Source: Romeriopsis navalis LEGE 11480
GTDB lineage: Bacteria > Cyanobacteriota > Cyanobacteriia > Leptolyngbyales > Leptolyngbyaceae
Direction: 5' to 3'
DNA length: 47,327 nucleotides
NCBI RefSeq assembly: GCF_015207035.1
Contig: NZ_JADEXQ010000048.1
Location: 1 to 47,327, forward strand
Shown here: in pieces, positions 45,213 through 47,327 of the stretch
Layout of the letters: each line of letters starts with the position of its first letter
How positions within the stretch are numbered: the stretch's first letter is position 1
Translations under genes and position numbers: made by a program
Notes under the pieces: generated by a model
What the model saw: only the letters and a program-made list of their open reading frames with translations
Told to the model about the DNA's origin: nothing
The model's database searches: none

Positions 45213-46802
45213 ATGAAGTCTTGGCAAAAAGGTTTAATGGCAGCGCCAGTAATGTTGGGGGCAACGTTAGTTGCGTCCACCGCAAGTGCTTCGGAGGTTC
45301 TATTTTCCTCTAGCGCAGCCCCAGGCAATGCGATGTCCAGCGTGATGCCCGTATCAGAATTAGCAGCAGCAGCAAAGCCCAGTAATGCGATGTCCAGTGT
45401 GACATCGGTGTCACAGCTTTCGGATGTCCGTCCAACTGATTGGGCTTTCCAGGCACTGCAATCCTTAGTTGAGCGCTACGGTTGTATCGCGGGTTACCCC
45501 GATAAGACTTACCGGGGCAACCGTGCCATGACTCGCTACGAGTTTGCGGCCGGTTTGAACGCTTGTATGGATCGCGTCAACGAGTTGATTGCTGCGGCCA
45601 CTAACGACATGGCCTCGAAGCAAGACTTGGCAACTTTGCAAAAGCTCCAAGAAGACTTCGCCGCAGAACTCGCAACTCTACGGGGCCGCGTCGATGCGGT
45701 CGAAGCGAAAACCGCAACACTCGAAAAGCAACAGTTTTCCACCACGACCAAGCTCAAAGGTGAGGTCGTCTTCGCGATTTCTGACACCTTCAGTAGCAAT
45801 GACAATACTGAAACAGTATTCCAAGATAAAATTCGTCTGCAGCTCGTCACTAGTTTCACTGGGAAAGACAAGCTGTTTACGCGTTTGACCGCTGGTAGCG
45901 TCGGCACCTCTTTCAATGGGCAGCTTGGCACTCAGGAAGGCCGATTCACCTATGATGGCGGCCCCTTTAACGGCAACAACGTCATCATTGACCGACTCCA
46001 CTACGTTTTCCCCGTCGGTGACAAACTTAAAGTCACAGCAATGGCGAGCTTGGCCGGTCACTGGTTCTACGCTTATACCTTCAACCCTGGCCTCGAAGTT
46101 GGTGGTGGTGGTAACGGCGCAATCAGTCGTTTTGGTGAGCGTAACGCAATTTATCGTTTTGGCGCCCTTGGCCAAGGTATTGGTTTCAAGTACCAACCCA
46201 GCGAACAGCTTGAATTTAGCGCTGGTTATTTGGCCCGGAATGGGAGCAACCCAGCACCCCAAAATGGTTTAACCGATGGCCGTTATTCTGCCCTGGCTCA
46301 AGCAGTATTTAAGCCTTCGAAAAAACTCAAGTTGGGTTTAACTTACGCCAATAACTACGATCCAACTGGCACATTTAACTTCGGCGGTACAGGGACTAAC
46401 GTGGCCAATGGCGGCATTAGTGCTCAAGGACCAGTTTCTTCCAATGCCTATGGTGTTGCCGGTCAGTTTGACGTGAGCAAGGGACTCAGCGTCCGTGCCT
46501 GGGGTACCTACACAAACGCTAATATCCTGAATGGTGGGGATTCCGATATCTGGACCTATGCGCTAGCCTTGGCTTTCCCTGATTTGGGCAAGAAAGGCAA
46601 CATGGGTGCCGTGATTGTTGGTGCTGAACCTTATGTCGGTGGTGTAGGTGATGTGCCCCTACACGTTGAAGCACTGTATAAGTACAAGCTCAATAAAAAC
46701 ATCACCATCACACCGGGTTTGATTTGGTTGACCGCCCCCAATCAGAACAATGCAAACGACGATGTTGTAATTGGGACTATCCGAACCACGTTTAGCTTCT
46801 AA
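45213..46802 (+). CDS. SLH-domain iron-uptake porin (OprB family)
   Basis: 529 aa, ATG start. A signal peptide (KGLMAAPVMLGATLVASTASA, cleavage near residue 26) is followed by a low-complexity part with a duplicated AMSSV-type segment. An SLH domain follows at about 70-125 (RPTDWAFQALQSLVERYGCIAGYPDKTYRG split over the domain), then a coiled coil of about 55 residues (DLATLQKL to TLEKQQ). The rest is a beta-barrel typical of cyanobacterial OprB-like porins, ending TIRTTFSF with the terminal Phe favoured for outer-membrane insertion. The SLH domain tethers the barrel to pyruvylated peptidoglycan-linked glycan. Family members carry inorganic ions, including iron. A close tandem copy begins at 47078. 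Confidence 0.93.
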   Translation: MKSWQKGLMAAPVMLGATLVASTASASEVLFSSSAAPGNAMSSVMPVSELAAAAKPSNAMSSVTSVSQLSDVRPTDWAFQALQSLVERYGCIAGYPDKTYRGNRAMTRYEFAAGLNACMDRVNELIAAATNDMASKQDLATLQKLQEDFAAELATLRGRVDAVEAKTATLEKQQFSTTTKLKGEVVFAISDTFSSNDNTETVFQDKIRLQLVTSFTGKDKLFTRLTAGSVGTSFNGQLGTQEGRFTYDGGPFNGNNVIIDRLHYVFPVGDKLKVTAMASLAGHWFYAYTFNPGLEVGGGGNGAISRFGERNAIYRFGALGQGIGFKYQPSEQLEFSAGYLARNGSNPAPQNGLTDGRYSALAQAVFKPSKKLKLGLTYANNYDPTGTFNFGGTGTNVANGGISAQGPVSSNAYGVAGQFDVSKGLSVRAWGTYTNANILNGGDSDIWTYALALAFPDLGKKGNMGAVIVGAEPYVGGVGDVPLHVEALYKYKLNKNITITPGLIWLTAPNQNNANDDVVIGTIRTTFSF

Positions 46803-46831
46803 AGCCAGCATTCATCGCTCAATACGTTAAC

Positions 46832-46871
46832 AAAAATCGAGTTGGCACAGTCCTGTGCCAACTCGATTTTT
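46832..46871 (+). terminator. Strong terminator after the first porin
   Basis: AAAAATCGAGTTGGCACAG pairs perfectly with CTGTGCCAACTCGATTTTT (19 bp, very small loop), with A and T tracts at its ends. Confidence 0.92.
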
Positions 46872-46922
46872 ATTTAAACTCAAAGCATCATCGCATTTTT
46901 GTATCGCTTTATTCTTTAGTTT

Positions 46923-46941
46923 TTTAACTTAGTCTTAACTT
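46923..46941 (+). promoter_or_regulatory. Pho-box-like tandem repeat before the second porin
   Basis: TTTAACTT (46923-46930) and CTTAACTT (46934-46941) each match the cyanobacterial Pho box unit YTTAAYYW and are spaced by 3 bases (11-bp period). A third unit is not seen. A TATCAT hexamer at 46961-46966 could be a -10. Phosphate control is inference. Confidence 0.45.
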
Positions 46942-47077
46942 AAAGCCGATCAGACCTTGTTATCATTCGTTGAATACCTGTATCGTTTAATACAAGGCAA
47001 CTCGGATAACACGGCACATTCCCAAGGATTCGAGTTATCTCCATCGAACGCAGGTTGGTGTGAAGGATAGAGAATCT

Positions 47078-47327
47078 ATGAATTATTCAACGTTTAAATT
47101 GACATTAGTTGCACCGGCACTTGGGGCACTTGCCCTAGTCGCGCCTGCAGCCCAAGCTAACCAGCTCACAGTTTCCGAACTCGCACAACCAGCTAAAACC
47201 ATGTCTTCTGTGACATCGGTTTCACAGTTGTCCGATGTCCGCCCAACGGATTGGGCCTTCCAGGCATTGCAGTCCTTGGTGGAACGTTATGGTTGTATCG
47301 CCGGTTATCCCGATAAGACATACCGCG
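47078..47327 (+). CDS. Second SLH-domain porin, truncated by window edge
   Basis: 83 complete codons are visible from the ATG at 47078; the 3' end is outside the window. A signal peptide (KLTLVAPALGALALVAPAAQA, cleavage near residue 27) and the SLH domain start are present. From residue about 42 it is identical to the first porin over at least 40 residues (SSVTSVSQLSDVRPTDWA and onward), while the DNA shows silent differences. The start is preceded by GAAGGATAG. It is a tandem paralogue with its own upstream control region. Confidence 0.9.
   Translation, partial: MNYSTFKLTLVAPALGALALVAPAAQANQLTVSELAQPAKTMSSVTSVSQLSDVRPTDWAFQALQSLVERYGCIAGYPDKTYR

Overview
The window looks like chromosomal DNA from a cyanobacterium. 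The evidence is gene content that is cyanobacterial or plastid-related: Ycf23/DUF561, a high-light-inducible protein (HLIP), Tic20, an HHL1-like protein, cyAbrB, SLH/OprB iron-uptake porins, DUF1350, DUF3318, glucosylglycerol-phosphate phosphatase and phytochrome-related GAF domains. Dispersed GCGATCGC (HIP1) octamers support this. Glucosylglycerol phosphatase points to a salt-tolerant or marine/brackish lifestyle. I cannot name the genus from the sequence.

Layout. 1-1000: the end of a TPR gene built from nearly identical 120-bp repeats, then a small predicted membrane protein; this is the most accessory-looking part. 1000-8600: a mixed block with a PLP aminotransferase, a membrane adenylate cyclase, Ycf23, DUF4870, an O-antigen-ligase/IctB-like membrane protein, a YaaW-like protein and a renalase-like flavoprotein. 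8800-17850: purL and purF, then an orphan sensor kinase and a large sensor kinase with four phytochrome-like GAF domains. 17990-24950: a Spondin_N/RTX secreted protein, ggpP, queC, a degenerate histidine kinase, DUF1350 and a small HTH protein. 25240-28600: a small membrane peptide, DUF3318, an sdhB-HLIP gene pair and cyAbrB. 28840-36220: a 2H-phosphoesterase-like protein, holA, a DUF4168-like secreted protein, a periplasmic protein, aroQ, a 44-aa protein, cinA and a WecA/TagO-type transferase. 36600-43070: glyA, a Cys-rich small protein, Tic20, a FAH-family hydrolase, rpsF, an HHL1-like protein and a type II NADH dehydrogenase. 43600-end: a TPR protein and two tandem SLH porins, the second cut by the window edge.

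Most genes are single transcription units of housekeeping function, often ended by clear hairpin terminators. Likely co-transcribed sets are few: sdhB-HLIP (7 bp apart) and aroQ with the downstream periplasmic protein. I found no convincing tRNA, rRNA, CRISPR array, insertion sequence, prophage or integrase.

The observations most worth a second look are: the tandem chromophore-type GAF kinase; the TPR plus small membrane protein locus at the left edge; the sdhB-HLIP operon; a Pho-box-like double repeat before the second porin; the iterated repeats and dyad before the HTH gene; a histidine kinase whose ATPase motifs are eroded; and several small proteins (44, 58, 58 and 66 aa) that are easy to miss. 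I did not see a clearly new multi-gene system. The left-edge locus is the best candidate, but its main gene is mostly outside the window.
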